A stretch of DNA of 64,000 nt from positions 195,629,511-195,693,510 of the forward strand of contig OY986437.1 in assembly GCA_963920525.1 (NCBI GenBank). The letters run 5' to 3'. Origin of the DNA: Dichetophora obliterata (taxonomy: Eukaryota > Arthropoda > Insecta > Diptera > Sciomyzidae). Position 1 is the stretch's first letter; each line of letters begins with the position of its first letter. Position numbers and translations under genes: made by a program. Of this stretch, positions 21,276-32,164 are shown in pieces. The notes below the pieces were generated by a model that saw nothing but the letters and a program-made list of their open reading frames with translations, was not told where the DNA came from and did not search any database.

Positions 21276-22015
21276 TTACAAAAGAACACTAGGTAGGATA
21301 ACTTAAGACATGCAAAACAACAACACCAAGTCGGATATTTATGCGAGTTTAGGCAACTCGGTAAACTGCTATCCGACCAGATTTGCAGTGCTGGACAGTT
21401 AAAAAACAGCTCTATTGTGAATGAGTCATGAAAAAATCCTAGGGAAATTTCATGCATACGTCAAAACAGTTTTTTTTTATAAACAAACAAACAAACACAT
21501 AAACAAAACGAAATACTATGGAGGAAGTGTGAGTGAAATTGATTTACGTAAATTTTTGATAAATTTATAAAATAAAATATGATTTTTATTTCAGAATGCA
21601 AGAAAAACAGCGAAAAAAGTGGTTCCGTGAGGAGACAATTGGTTTTTTGAGGTGCTATCTCGCCCGGAAAGTGGAGTTCCAACATCCCAAAAAAAGATTG
21701 GCCTACGCGAACGTGCTGGAAGACATGGAGTCGTTAGCGATTTCGGTACAAAATATATTTTTTTTTAAGGAATTAAATTAATTAACTGCATTTTCAGGAT
21801 TCAGAGAGGACACCGATATGCTTGGAGTCCAAGATGCGAAGCCTTCTCCAAGCATATCCAAGCAAAGAATCCTTGAGAAATCCAAAGAATTACTCATTTT
21901 GTTTTGATTTTTCGTATTTTTTTTAACAAACTAAACATATGCTTATGACAATTCTTGCCAGTGTTGGAAAGCAACTAAAAGCCAATTTTATCCGAGTTGC
22001 AGCGTTCTTTTGTAA
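21276..22015 (+). mobile_element. Small transposon carrying a SANT-domain gene
   Basis: TTACAAAAGAACACT at 21276 is matched in inversion by AGCGTTCTTTTGTAA ending at 22015. The interior holds a short spliced gene for a SANT/Myb-like protein but no transposase. It resembles a PIF/Harbinger derivative that lost its nuclease gene. Ends are short, so the boundaries are tentative. Confidence 0.55.
21518..21926 (+). CDS. SANT/Myb-like protein, about 96 aa, three exons
   Basis: I infer exon 1 at 21518-21528 (MEE), exon 2 at 21595-21745 and exon 3 at 21798-21926, ending TAA. Donors are GTGAGT and a weaker GTACAA; acceptors are TTTCAG and TTTTCAG, and the phases agree. The product reads MQEKQRKKWFREETIGFLRC through AYANVLEDMESLAIS and SERTPICLESKMRSLLQAYP, the tryptophan-and-helix pattern of a SANT/Myb (MSANTD-like) DNA-binding domain, and little else. 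Such proteins accompany PIF/Harbinger transposases and bind element ends. No transposase is nearby. The frame is uninterrupted, but expression is unproven. Confidence 0.55.
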
Positions 22016-22034
22016 CTCATTTACAAAAGAACGC
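22002..22034. repeat. Perfect 14-bp hairpin
   Basis: GCGTTCTTTTGTAA, a five-base loop CTCAT, and TTACAAAAGAACGC. It joins the right end of the SANT-bearing element to what looks like the left end of another copy, head to head. Confidence 0.75.
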
Positions 22035-23868
22035 GCCTAATGTCTACGGATGGTGCTGCTTCATTTTCGCCATAAATAGCCAGTCGTACTTCGTTTGCAG
22101 ATTTATGCTAATTTTTTTTAGATTCCCGGATAATGAGAGTACCTTCTCGAGCAGTAGTAATTCGGCTTCTTTGTTTGCGTTTCCCCTTTTCTAAATACTG
22201 AAGAGCATTACCTCAAAGAAGTAAAATATAAGGAAGTGCTGTAATAGCAGAAAAGTGTGGTATTTTCTATATTGGTGTTGGTTCACACAAATACAGAAAC
22301 AATCACAAAGGGCCGTATTCGGTTGTATCGTAAAAGAAGGCCCAAACTGTTAAAGTTTGTTCTTATGCATTAAAATTTTAGAAACATTTCAAGAATAGCA
22401 ACAACTCTAATTATTTAAAAAAATTTTGATCGGTCGCAATTGGCTTAGAAGATTTAGGCATCCAAAAGTGGAAAAAGTGGAAAAAAATGGAAAAGTATAC
22501 TAAAAATTTAGCTGATTTTTTAAGTTTTCCAACAAAACTAAACTTTATGGGTATCAAAAGAGAGATAATACAAGTATCTCTTCAACAAGATATCAAACAT
22601 AAAAATACATGCATTTAAGATACAACCCTTTTTTTACTTAAAATCGCGAGGTTTTTCCAAATTTAAAAAAAAAATAAATGGATCAAAAGGAGGCCTTCGG
22701 ATGCTGCTTAGGGTTTACAAACCTCAGTAAGTACCACACAGGCTTCTCTGTCTACAGCAGTTCTGAATGTAGTTATCTTTTTAATAATTCTCTTTTTAAT
22801 GTATTGCTTTCTTAAAAGAAAAACCACTTGTCTTTCAGACAAATTCTAATTATAAAAAAATTATATCTTAATGAATTCTTATGGAATTCTAAATTTGACA
22901 CCTCGTTGAATAGATACAAACATAACTTTTGTTTTAATACCCATAAAGCTTAGTTTTGTTGAAAAGCTAGAAAAACTGCAAGATTTTTTAGGTAATTTTT
23001 CTATATTTGAAGGCCTAAATTCTAAACTTCAACTCTAATTACAAATTATATTAGGTTAATTTTTTAAAACCCTTATTCTTTGGGTGTTTCTGCCTAGTTG
23101 TAGTGTAAAAATCAGAAAAATTTAACAAACAGGTACTAAATCTGATTCACTATCCTGAAAACAAGAGCGCCCCAAATATGTATTCAACTGCGAAAAATGA
23201 CTGCGCCCCTGAAGCAGTGTTTGTGTTTTGACAGATGTGGTTTGATCGAACTGGCGGAAAATCAACGGGTCTAAATTGCATTTTTAAACCATTTTTAATA
23301 AGAAATATATACATTTCTAACACAAATAAGTTAAAAAAATATCGTTAGAAACTAAAAAAAGCACTTTTGTTAAAAGAATTTAAACCGTATGGACATATTT
23401 ACCTGTGGAACGAATGCGCATTGTTTTGAAGTTTTCGGGAACTATTACAACTCTTAACCGCACAACTCATATTGCATTTGTTTTAGTGGTTTTTTTTCTT
23501 TAATTTTGTTGCTTTTTAAGCAGTGAAAAATGCTTAAAATTAAATTATTTTCAACTATTTTGCTGAGGAGTCTTCCAATCAGATGCCAGGGTTCTCAAAA
23601 CTGTCAAAAAACACACTCTTTCTCGCTCGCACAATTTACGAATGGTGCGACAGTTCACGTACAGTGTATGTGTAAGCAACACCATTTCCTTATATTTTAC
23701 TTCTTTGCATTACCTACAATGGTTTTAGAAACTTTTAAGGCAGCTGCGATTTGTTAACATGATCCTTCCATCTTTGTGTATTTGAATAATGAATTTTTGT
23801 GCTGACGCCACAAGATTTATTTTTGACCATTGTAAACTACTAAAAGTAACTCTTATAATAACTTGTAA
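22035..23868. other. Stretch with a degraded inverted repeat, no gene seen
   Basis: About 22510-22560 (CAACAAAACTAAACTTTATG) is inverted at about 22930-22990 (CATAAAGCTTAGTTTTGTTG), with weaker symmetry outward to about 22430 and 23030, so an old roughly 600-bp inverted-repeat element is likely. The 75-residue frame at 23530-23757 has no recognisable motif. The rest shows nothing I can support. Confidence 0.45.
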
Positions 23869-23876
23869 CTATAAAT

Positions 23877-25167
23877 CAGTGTCGGGCAGCTTTGCACACC
23901 TACACTTTCTCATCTTGAGTATGTATTAATAAGCGCTTTAAAGCTAACACTGAAAACAAAGTAGTGCTAAAGCGCTTTTTGCAGAAATCTTACTAGCGTT
24001 ATGGGATATTTTTTGCTCGGATTTGTATTGCGAAATTAAATTAATAGGTAGTGGACGGAATGTCAAAAGGAAACAGACTTACAGACGGATAATGTGAAAT
24101 ACAGATAAGCAGACGGAAATGTAAAAAGGGCTGCTAGTAGTAAAAAACAAATATGTTTTTTTATTGTGCTTATGATGCTTATTGCGTTTTGCCAAGGCTA
24201 AACTGACAGCGTAAGATGCTTTCATTATACGTATTTGGAACTGATCACTATATGATTTAATTTGCGGAAATACCGCTTTTAAATAATTAATTAATTTCTT
24301 CATCGCATACCCCACAACTACCTATATTGACCATGCAAATTTTCGTAATGCCTTGTTATGCATAATTTTTTAATTTTTCCTCTTTGATGCAACGCCATGC
24401 CGTTATTTTCTTAAAATAAAAAAAATTTTCATACATAAAATTCTTCCAAAAAATTTGCATACATAAAATTTTATACAGTGTAATATTACGTTTTATCTGT
24501 GTCGATGAGCAATAACAGCTTAAGTTTTATTTCAAAGTTTCCAGAAATCTTGCTTCAAAGTTTTCAATCGCCATATAAGTTATATGAAAGGGTCTTTTGA
24601 ATTTGCGTCATATCTTTGGCTAAGGTCATGCTAGAAGTTCTAGATTTTGTGTGTTCATAATGATATATACGTTGAACACAACTATATCAATAACTCAGTT
24701 TTGTCTTAATTCGGCTTAAGCTATTATTGATTATCGACACAGATATAATATAATATATTCAAGGAATACGCAAGCGCAGATTTTATCTGCTTGACATTCG
24801 CTTGAGCACTGAAGCTTCCCAGTAATCCAAGTCTGAAAGAAATCTTGAATGAATCATGCACGATTTTTCTTCCTCTTTGACGAAACTTTGATTTGTTTAT
24901 ACATTTCATTGACGAAAATCTCATACAAAAGTTCCAAATTCGTGCACTGTTTTAAAGCTTTCTGTTGTCGATGAACGAAAACAAGACAAATTTGTTAAAG
25001 AATTATCAACAAATGTAACTCACGCAGTAAGTTTATTTAAGAAATCATCATGACATTTTCGTGCACGATGCCTTGGACTGCAGGGTTTGATCGGTCTGTA
25101 GGTGTGATGAATAAAATATGTATTCACAACAAACACAATCTCAAGTGTGCAAAGCTGCCCGACACTG
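23877..25167. mobile_element. Non-autonomous hAT element, 1.29 kb
   Basis: CAGTGTCGGGCAGCTTTGCA is repeated perfectly in inversion at the right end (23 bp in all). A perfect 8-bp duplication CTATAAAT flanks it (23869-23876, 25168-25175). No transposase frame is present. The CAGTG end plus 8-bp target is characteristic of hAT. Confidence 0.95.
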
Positions 25168-25175
25168 CTATAAAT

Positions 25176-25788
25176 GTATATGAAATCACCTTTTTTTATT
25201 TTATAAGATTATTAAAAATTTTATTTTGTCACTGTTCCCAATTTGTAGCACGAGTTACTTTTAACAAAATTTCAATTGGCTTCACTGCTAAAGAATAACG
25301 GTAAAAAAGTGATGCCTGTGTGGTGTTTTCGAAAGTACCAGAGTTGCATTTCCTAAAAAGTATTGCTACTACAAAATTTGTTGCAACTTAAAAATTGTAT
25401 GCATCACTGTACATATCAAAAACCACTGTACCTAATTAGTTGCACGTAGCTGTATGTTTTATGATTATATCAAAAAAGGTCCAAAATATTAACTTTCTAC
25501 TCAAAAATTGTTTTTGTTGTCAAAATTAAATCAATTAAAAATTGCACATCTGGGTACCTTTCATCAAAACAACCCTTTATTTTTTTGGCGAAATTTATTT
25601 TTTCTAAAATGTTGTTTTTATATTTTAGAAGTATAAAAGCAAAAACTTAAAACTTAAAAACAATTCATTAAAAATTACCCCAATATCTCTTTCCAATCAA
25701 AAGTTATGGCTAAAAATCTATTTCTTCATACCAGACTATTAATAAAACAGAGTTTTTTTAAAAATTCTCTATATGTATGTATATCTCA
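25176..25788. other. AT-rich stretch with a solo Tc1-like end
   Basis: CCTAATTAGTTGCACGTAGC (from 25440) is the inverse of the terminus at 13311 and runs up to a TA at about 25463. The interior of this Tc1-like element would lie to the left (about 25300-25430) but shows no coding sequence. The remainder shows nothing further. Confidence 0.45.
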
Positions 25789-26822
25789 TCTATATTTTAT
25801 AAAAACGCATCCGTCCCTATCTCTAAGAATGCAGTTGTGTGTCTAGAGTAATTACAAACATTTTGGTTTATATAAAATCTTCCTTATAGTATCTACTTAG
25901 TTTTTTGCCTCCCCACCTCCTCAAAACCCCCTCCCCACCCATTAAATTTTTTTTTGTAAACACGAACACATTGATTCCCACTATAATTTTTATATTGTTG
26001 AAAAGGTAATTTTGCTAACTTTAAGATTAAATAATTATTTAACCCTCTAAAACGTAAGAGTGCCTCAAGACACTTATCATATTATTCGCAATAAAAAAAA
26101 AGCTTAATTATCATTTGAATATTTTTCGGCTGTTCCCATGAAACACATCAAACTTAATTCAAAAGCTTTGAAAGCTCTCATAAGCTTTTAACGGTACTTT
26201 TATTGTGGTTTGCAAAAGCCATATATTTTTTCGCGCATAAAATTTGTACGCAGTGCTTTTGTAAAAAATGCAATCTAAACTTATGCTGCACAGCCAACAA
26301 AAATTGTTTTTTTGAGTATAATAATAAAAAATAAAATGAAACTCTGTAAGACAATCTAATTCGCAACAGACTTTTTTTTGCTCAAAGCCCCAAGTGTGCC
26401 TTGAGACACTTATTCATATTTTCTCCTCTTACAGGTAAACGAAAGCTTCTACACCATTTCTGAGTTCATTTTTGAATTTAAGAGCTATGATTTACCTTAG
26501 AAAAAATTATCCGACGTATTTTCTCCCATTATTTCAAAAAGTAGTTTAGAGGGTTAAATTATTTTTAATTTTTAAAATGTGTTTTTCGTACCCCTTATTC
26601 GAATTCAGTTAACTCACCGCAAGGGATGGATGGAACCCCCAAACACCAAAATTTCCCAAAAATATTTTTGGATTCAATTACCTTTCTTGAAATTCAATTA
26701 CTCAAACTTGAAATTCAACACGCTTTTCATTATTCCAGAATTTAAAAAAAATTTCAACCGAGAAGTGTATATTAAAATGTTTATATAAATTACTCTCGAG
26801 CATCACCGGGTACATCAGCTAG
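25789..26822 (+). mobile_element. Helitron-type element, non-autonomous
   Basis: It begins TCTATATTTTATAAAAACGC directly after an A and ends ATCACCGGGTACATCAGCTAG directly before a T: the A|TC...CTRR|T arrangement of rolling-circle Helitrons. No Rep/helicase sequence is present. A piggyBac-type MITE (26043-26553) has inserted inside, leaving about 520 bp of Helitron. A C-rich tract lies at 25906-25940. Confidence 0.8.
26043..26553. mobile_element. piggyBac-type MITE with TTAA target, 511 bp
   Basis: The ends are CCCTCTAAAAC and inverted CCCTCTAAACT, flanked by TTAA (26039-26042, 26554-26557). A subterminal word pair (GTGCCTCAAGACACTTAT and GTGCCTTGAGACACTTAT) is repeated in the same orientation near each end. 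The TTAA target and CCC terminus are piggyBac hallmarks. No coding sequence. Confidence 0.9.
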
Positions 26823-27533
26823 TACTACATATAAATGCTCTTGTTCGTTACGCATTAAAGTTGCAAAAGGAAATGTCTGGCACGTGTTGCTCGAATAGCT
26901 ATTTGCTTAGACCAGGGCTGGGCCATGGTATAATTATTTGACAATGTAGTGCAACAGCAGCAAACTACAACTCCTTTAGCTGTTTATGGGGTCGTCCAGC
27001 GCTGGTTGAGACACTTCCAAACTTCTCACAAGTTCACAAAAGGATCACAAACACATTCAATGAATTGGGGCAGGACAACGTATAGCAGGCCCTCTAGTAA
27101 GAATATATATTTTTAATTATATGTGTTCATTCCCGTGGGAATTATTTTTGTTTATTTTGTGTTAATTTTGTATTAAAATCAACAAAATGGTTAAAAAAAT
27201 TTGTACTGATTTTTACTGCTTTTTAGTGTTCAATGTGCTGATTTGTCATTTTACAAATTTGACAACCCTAGCCGCAGTCGCTGTCCCCTTTGAATGACCA
27301 GTTGCCAGGCGATCTGGTTAATTAGTCGCTGATGAGCCGCTGGGTGTTGTTCAGTATTGTTAATATATATATTTTTTGAAAGTTAAAACTGAAAATCAGC
27401 TTCAATTTTACGCTAAGCTTCAAGCAAAAATTTATTTATTGAAATAAAAACATAAAGTATAGAACACTTAGAGAACTGAAGTTTTTGATATTTGGATCCA
27501 AGGCTCATTTATAAGGTTGTGGCCATGATTCAA
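26823..27533. other. Stretch with no recognised feature
   Basis: No ORF, tRNA-like sequence or clear inverted repeat was found between the Helitron and the P-type element. Confidence 0.5.
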
Positions 27534-28020
27534 TTATTCTAAGGTTATTCGTATTTTTTGACGTGTGCTTATTTTTTATAAACAAACATATTTTGACAAT
27601 CTGCTAACAGTGTTTTGTGCTGTTGGAAAAAAGGTATGTTTCAGTATTTCGTTGTGTAGTTTTCTAGTGTAGTAGTTTTTCAATGATTTCATGCCAAGTT
27701 AATAAGAAAAAGAAACTATGTAGGTGTTGCGTTGTAAGTGTATGCTATGTTGTAAGTATATTCTAGGAATTTAGAAAGCTCCTTTGCAAAAAATTTATTT
27801 TTGCCATTGCTCAAAACCTAATTAGTGAATTTTATTAATTGAAAGAAATTTAGAAGAAAGTTAGTTAAGTCAAAAAACAAATTATAAAGAAATACTAGTG
27901 GTATTCAATGAACGCCGTGTTGTCAATGTAAACAGCGTATGTTCGGTAAGTTTAGAGCAGCGTAATTTGAAATAATAAAATTGTGATGGACATACGCAGC
28001 TTGCGGCACAAAAACGTGGT

Positions 28021-29210
28021 GTATACATAATGTGACCAACATTTTCAAATTAAAAAGAAATACACGCACAGACTTTAAAAAGAGACACAAAAGAAGTACA
28101 TAGAATAAATATAGAATTACAAAATAGAAGTACATCCACAAAAAATAATGAAGATAATAAAAGATGCATAAATAAATCCATTAAACAAACAGTTTAATTT
28201 ATAAGAGATTCAAAATTAGATCCAGCTTACAATTCATTGCTTATTAAAGTAGTAGTCCACCAGTTTGACGAATTCAAAAAATAAATTTTTTTTAATTTTT
28301 CGCAATAGAATATAAAAATTAAATCTTAAAAATATACTCTAAAAGTTTTTGACCTAAATTGAAAATATTTTTAAAGTTACAGCCAAAAGAAGAGAAAGCG
28401 TCGTAACGTGTATTAAAGTGCTGTAAAAACTTTAAACACGTTTTTTTAGAAACTACGTTTTCGAAACTTTGGGGAAGCACTAACTAAAAACTATTCAACC
28501 GATTTAGCTAAAAATTTCACCTGGTATTTAAGGCATACATAGCTAGTTCCGATACTTTAAAACAATCAATTTTTCAATGAGTCAATTTTTTTAAACAAAT
28601 TAAAAAAAGTTAGATTTACAACTTTTTTTTTACAAGTTCGCCATTTTTTGTTTGTTTTTAAATATACATATTATAGGAAAGTGCACTACAATAAAGCCTG
28701 CAGAACGATATTCTCTTTGATTTTTTTATTTCAGATGAACACGTAAGGCTGGGTGCTTCCCCCAAAAAACACACCTTCTTTCGAGTATTCTTATTTGATA
28801 TAGATAACTGTAAGCAAATTAATGTACAATCAAGTCAAAGAAAATTATTTTGCACACTTTACGACATCAATAAAAACATGTTAAAATTTCAAAACGATCG
28901 CATTTTATTTTCTTTTTTAAAAAATTTATGAAAAAGTCAACATTTCGGTCATCACACTGGGCTACTACCTTAAAATAAACAAAGTTACTTGAATCGAGTA
29001 CAGAAACAAACCTTAAATAATTTTTTTTTTGCAGTAGTTATAGAGGTGTATTTTGAATAGATTTATGAAAAAATTGTCAAAATGATGTCAAAAAAAAGTA
29101 CAACATGTAAAAAGAAGTACTTTTAACGTACTTCGATACAAGAAGTACAGCGAGAAAAAAAAGAAGTAAAACACTCCCAAAAGGAGTACGGTTGGTCACA
29201 TTATGTATAC
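28021..29210. mobile_element. Inverted-repeat element, 1.19 kb
   Basis: GTATACATAATGTGACCAAC at 28021-28040 is perfectly inverted at 29191-29210. The interior is AT-rich with no transposase. Another inverted pair is nested inside (28246-28972). TA dinucleotides occur at the ends, so a Tc1/mariner-type target is possible. Confidence 0.8.
28246..28972. repeat. Nested imperfect inverted repeat
   Basis: AAGTAGTAGTCCACCAGTTTG at about 28246 is matched in inversion by AAGGTAGTAGCCCAGTGTG at about 28972. Similarity is moderate. To its right, 28984-29020 (CAAAGTTACTTGAATCGAG, ACAGAAACAAACCTT) matches the terminus of the MITE at 37712-37860. Confidence 0.55.
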
Positions 29211-29762
29211 AGTATGTATAATGCGTGGTTTCATTTTTGTTTTGACCAATTTTTATTTCTTTTTTCTTTCTTAACAATTTAAAAAATTATAAATGCACTT
29301 ACCATTAATGGATCTAAAATTTATGTAAAGTTCCTAATAATTTTGTGATGGCAATTGCTTTTTAATACAATTACGCAACTAATTCGGTTAATTAACTTAT
29401 TTAGAACGCGCCACTAAACGCTCCTGTTTAGGTGTCATAGTTTGGTTTAATGTGTTTATTAAAATAAACGAACAAAATTATATTTATTTTTGTATTTATA
29501 TTACTAATATATTTATTAACATAATTCTCATTGAAGTTAGTAAATAAAAGTAATTTAAAAAGTTATTAATGCACTAAGAAATCGGAGCAATAAAAGTACT
29601 AGAATAAAATTAATAGTAGTCAATATAGTAACAATAAGTATGATATTTGGGCAACCGTGTGCATTTTAGCTCTAATGGCATTGCTCTCATGATTTTTTCT
29701 GCTCCCATTTTCAAATAAGCATACCAATTTGAGAAAACGTAAAAAATACGAATAGCCTTATA

Positions 29763-30319
29763 CATGGTGTAAGAAATAGAGGTGTAAGTGAATTTGACAC
29801 TTCTCTCTCAAAATGATAAAATTATGTTTCCTCGCTCTTGTCAAAAACAGCTGATGGTGAACGCAATGAAAACAAATTTTGTTAAATTCGTGTCTTTCTG
29901 CAAGTTTATACGATTTTTAGTGAGATAAAAGTGAGAATATGTTCTTCGATATGTTCTCGAAGCAGACGATGTGAATGCAAGACAATTTGCATACTGGCCA
30001 AAGCTTCATGTCGGCGGCACCTTCCAGCGCACGTTTCTGATAAAATGGCCAAAACATTCAATGACGAACTTGGCAAATCGGCGAAGACAACTGCAATAAC
30101 TTTTTGTCAACACAACACGGCACAATGAATTGCATTTATTATTTATTTATACTTAATTCGCACAATAAAAACTATAGCACATCATCTAGCAACTCAAAGA
30201 AATAACACAATTTGACAACAATCAACAGTTCCGCTCTTTCGCTCACAATTTTTTGACAAAAGCAAAGAAATTCATGGTGTTGTCAAAAACTCACTAACAC
30301 CTGGCCTTCTTACACTATG
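29763..30319. mobile_element. hAT-type MITE inside a P terminal repeat, 557 bp
   Basis: The ends are CATGGTGTAAGAAATAGAGG and inverted CATAGTGTAAGAAGGCCAGG. It is flanked by GCCTTATA (29755-29762) and ACCTTATA (30320-30327), an 8-bp duplication with one change. The duplicated bases are part of the P terminus, so it inserted after the P element. The short frame at 29931-30128 has no recognisable motif. Confidence 0.85.
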
Positions 30320-30602
30320 ACCTTATAATAATTAAATCATGACCTTCGCCTTTGTTATTGTGTTGTTGTCGAGAGAGCGTGTTTCTAGTGCATCTACCTT
30401 ATTATTCCACCAAATGCGTGGCATGAAACAACGAAAAACATAACAGCCAAAGAGGACATTGTGAAAATTATAAAATTGAATTGAAATATTCCAATTGAAT
30501 AATTATTAAAAATGTAGTGAAAATGAGTTTAAATCTTTCCGTTTTATTTATTCTCTCTGCTGTCACTGCTTGTAGCGATCAAAATGTTGCTTTAGTCGCA
30601 CC

Positions 30603-30973
30603 CATGGTAAAACTAGACAAGGTAGTGTTAGGCGGAGAGCTGGTGGCCGAAACTGCCAAACCGAAGTTGACAGCTCATACAATATCTGCAATGCCCATAT
30701 TACACGATGTCCGTTTGCTCGGCGTACATTGTTGTTGCGTACATTTTATTGTTGCTTCCAATGCGGAAATGTCAAACATTTCTGAGCTTACAACAACAAC
30801 AACCATATTGTTCGCCGAGCAAACGAACATCGTGTAATATGGGCACAACCGATGAGAATGCGATAAGAAAGCAAAAATTGGCAAGAATAGCAAAATGGTT
30901 GTTTTTGCCAGTTATGGTCACTATGAAAGAGAGCACGTTCAGCCCTAACACCACCTTGTCTAGTTATACTATG
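30603..30973. mobile_element. CATGGTARAA-family MITE with a palindrome at its centre
   Basis: CATGGTAAAACTAGACAAGG at 30603 is inverted at the right end (CCTTGTCTAGTTATACTATG). The ends resemble the MITE at 32165. Flanks GTCGCACC and ATTTCACC match at only 5 of 8 bases. A separate inverted-repeat element (30692-30845) occupies the middle. To the left, 30388-30420 is a right-hand terminus of another family member (GTGCATCTACCTTATTATTC). Frames at 30517-30837 are by-products. Confidence 0.7.
30692..30845. mobile_element. Short palindromic element, 154 bp
   Basis: TGCCCATATTACACGATGTC at 30692, continuing CGTTTGCTCGGCG, is inverted at the right (CGCCGAGCAAACGAACATCG, then TGTAATATGGGCA), about 32 bp with one mismatch. 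It lies within the MITE at 30603-30973. Confidence 0.75.
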
Positions 30974-31022
30974 ATTTCACCATGGTAGAATAATACAGGT
31001 AGATGCACCAGATTAGAGCATG

Positions 31023-31944
31023 GTTGGTTGGTTTTGATGGTGATTCTACATGCAAGTAGGATCCAAGTAGCTCTAGTGAGCCGTTTTGATACCATAACCT
31101 CGTGTTTCTGTTGGTTGACTGGGTAGCGCACAGCTAGGTTATAACCATCCGGTGCGATCGATGAACGTTAGGAGATTGTTGATTTTTGTTGTTGAGAGTT
31201 CCTCTAGGTTGCTGAGGAAGGGCCTGCCAAGCGTTGTTAGTCTGGACCTGGCCAGGGCCGGGCAGGTGCACAGAAAGTGTGTTAGTGTTTCTTTTTTATT
31301 TGGGTCATCGCAGCTGCGACAGTGGGTGCTGAAATTTAGTCCAATTCTCTCGGCATGAACTCCGATGCACCAGTGACCCGTAATAATAGCCGTTAATCTG
31401 GCTATGTCGTTCCGGGGCTTTGAGAGCATCTGTTGAGTTCTGCCTATGTTGTAAAGGGGCCATATTTTTCTTGATGTGTTGCAGGTTGGTGGTTCTCTCC
31501 ATCTACGACCGGCTAAGGTTAAGTAGTAAGAACGAATTCCTCCCTTGACTGTGTTCAGTGGAACTTCGACTGGTTCCGCTCTGGAAACGTCAAGGGAAGA
31601 ACCCCGCCTGGCCAATTCATCCGCCTTTTCATTACCATAAATGTTCCTATGGCCGGGAACCCAGATTATGGTAATGCTAAGTTGGTGACTTAGCCGGGCC
31701 AGTTCATCCTTACACTGCCTTACCAGTTTGGAGTTGGTACTGATCGCAGCTAAAGATTTAACGGCAGCTTGGCTATCCGTCAGAATAGCTGCGTTAAGGT
31801 GGTTGGTGTTAGCTCTCCTTAAGGTGCGACAAGCTTCTCTTATCGCAAAAATCTCGGTCTGAAAGACGCTGGCTGAGTTTGGTAGATGAAAAGAGTCCGC
31901 CACCCCCAGTTTCTCAGAGTATATGCCCGCTATGGGGGTGGCAT
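31023..31944 (-). mobile_element. 5'-truncated LINE inserted in the MITE
   Basis: A perfect 12-bp duplication AGATTAGAGCAT (31011-31022 and 31945-31956) flanks the fragment. Such a long target copy plus 5' truncation is what target-primed reverse transcription produces. The 3' end on the minus strand is a short ACCAACCAACC-type repeat rather than poly(A). Confidence 0.93.
31139..31944 (-). CDS. LINE ORF2 C terminus: RNase H plus Cys-rich tail, partial
   Basis: This is the end of a non-LTR retrotransposon polyprotein. In the intact parent the RNase H domain would degrade RNA in the RNA:DNA hybrid. The frame is open from the truncation point to the stop at 31139. It shows ASVFQTEIFAIREACRTLRR (catalytic Glu), LNAAILTDSQAAVKSL (Asp), IIWVPGHRNIYGNEKADELA (His and Asp), then the Cys/His motif CRSCDDPNKKETLTHFLCTC. 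The first RNase H Asp would sit before GIYSEKLGVADSFHLPN and is lost with the 5' end. An RNase H domain points to an I/LOA/Outcast-type clade rather than the CR1-group LINEs nearby. There are no frameshifts, so the insertion is fairly recent, but it has no start or promoter and is not a working gene. Confidence 0.88.
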
Positions 31945-32164
31945 AGATTAGAGCATACTGCCGGAAATGTCAAAACGAAGCAAAACTTTTTATTTCTTTT
32001 CTTTTGTTTCCATTCGCCAAACAGCTGAATTTGACAGACATGGCAGTATGGAAAGAGTCAGCGCTGCAGCTACCTCTATTCTTATACCATGGTTTTCACC
32101 ACAAAATGCTGCACGCTGCTGTGGCGTATTTCTGTGAGCTACAACAACAGCTGTACGTTTGGAT

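Larger units (their letters stand above)
27534..30341. mobile_element. Deleted P-type element, interrupted
   Basis: The left end CATGATTCAATTATTCTAAGG and the right end (inverted) CATGATTTAATTATTATAAGG match the P family at 40424-47456 and resemble Drosophila P termini (CATGAT...ATAAGGT). About 27534-27790 matches the transposase-side end of the full element, and about 29400-29755 matches its other end. No transposase exons remain. Later insertions are a 1.2 kb inverted-repeat element (28021-29210) and a hAT-type MITE (29763-30319) that broke the right terminal repeat. A clear 8-bp target duplication is not preserved. Confidence 0.85.
30981..32091. mobile_element. CATGGTAGAA-family hAT-type MITE carrying a LINE fragment
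   Basis: The left end CATGGTAGAATAATACAGGT and inverted right end CATGGTATAAGAATAGAGGT are flanked by GATTTCAC (30973-30980) and GTTTTCAC (32092-32099), 7 of 8 identical. The interior without the LINE (31023-31944) reads like the copy at 16171-16353 (AGAGCATACTGCCG, TGTCAAAACGAAGCAAAAC). Confidence 0.9.
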
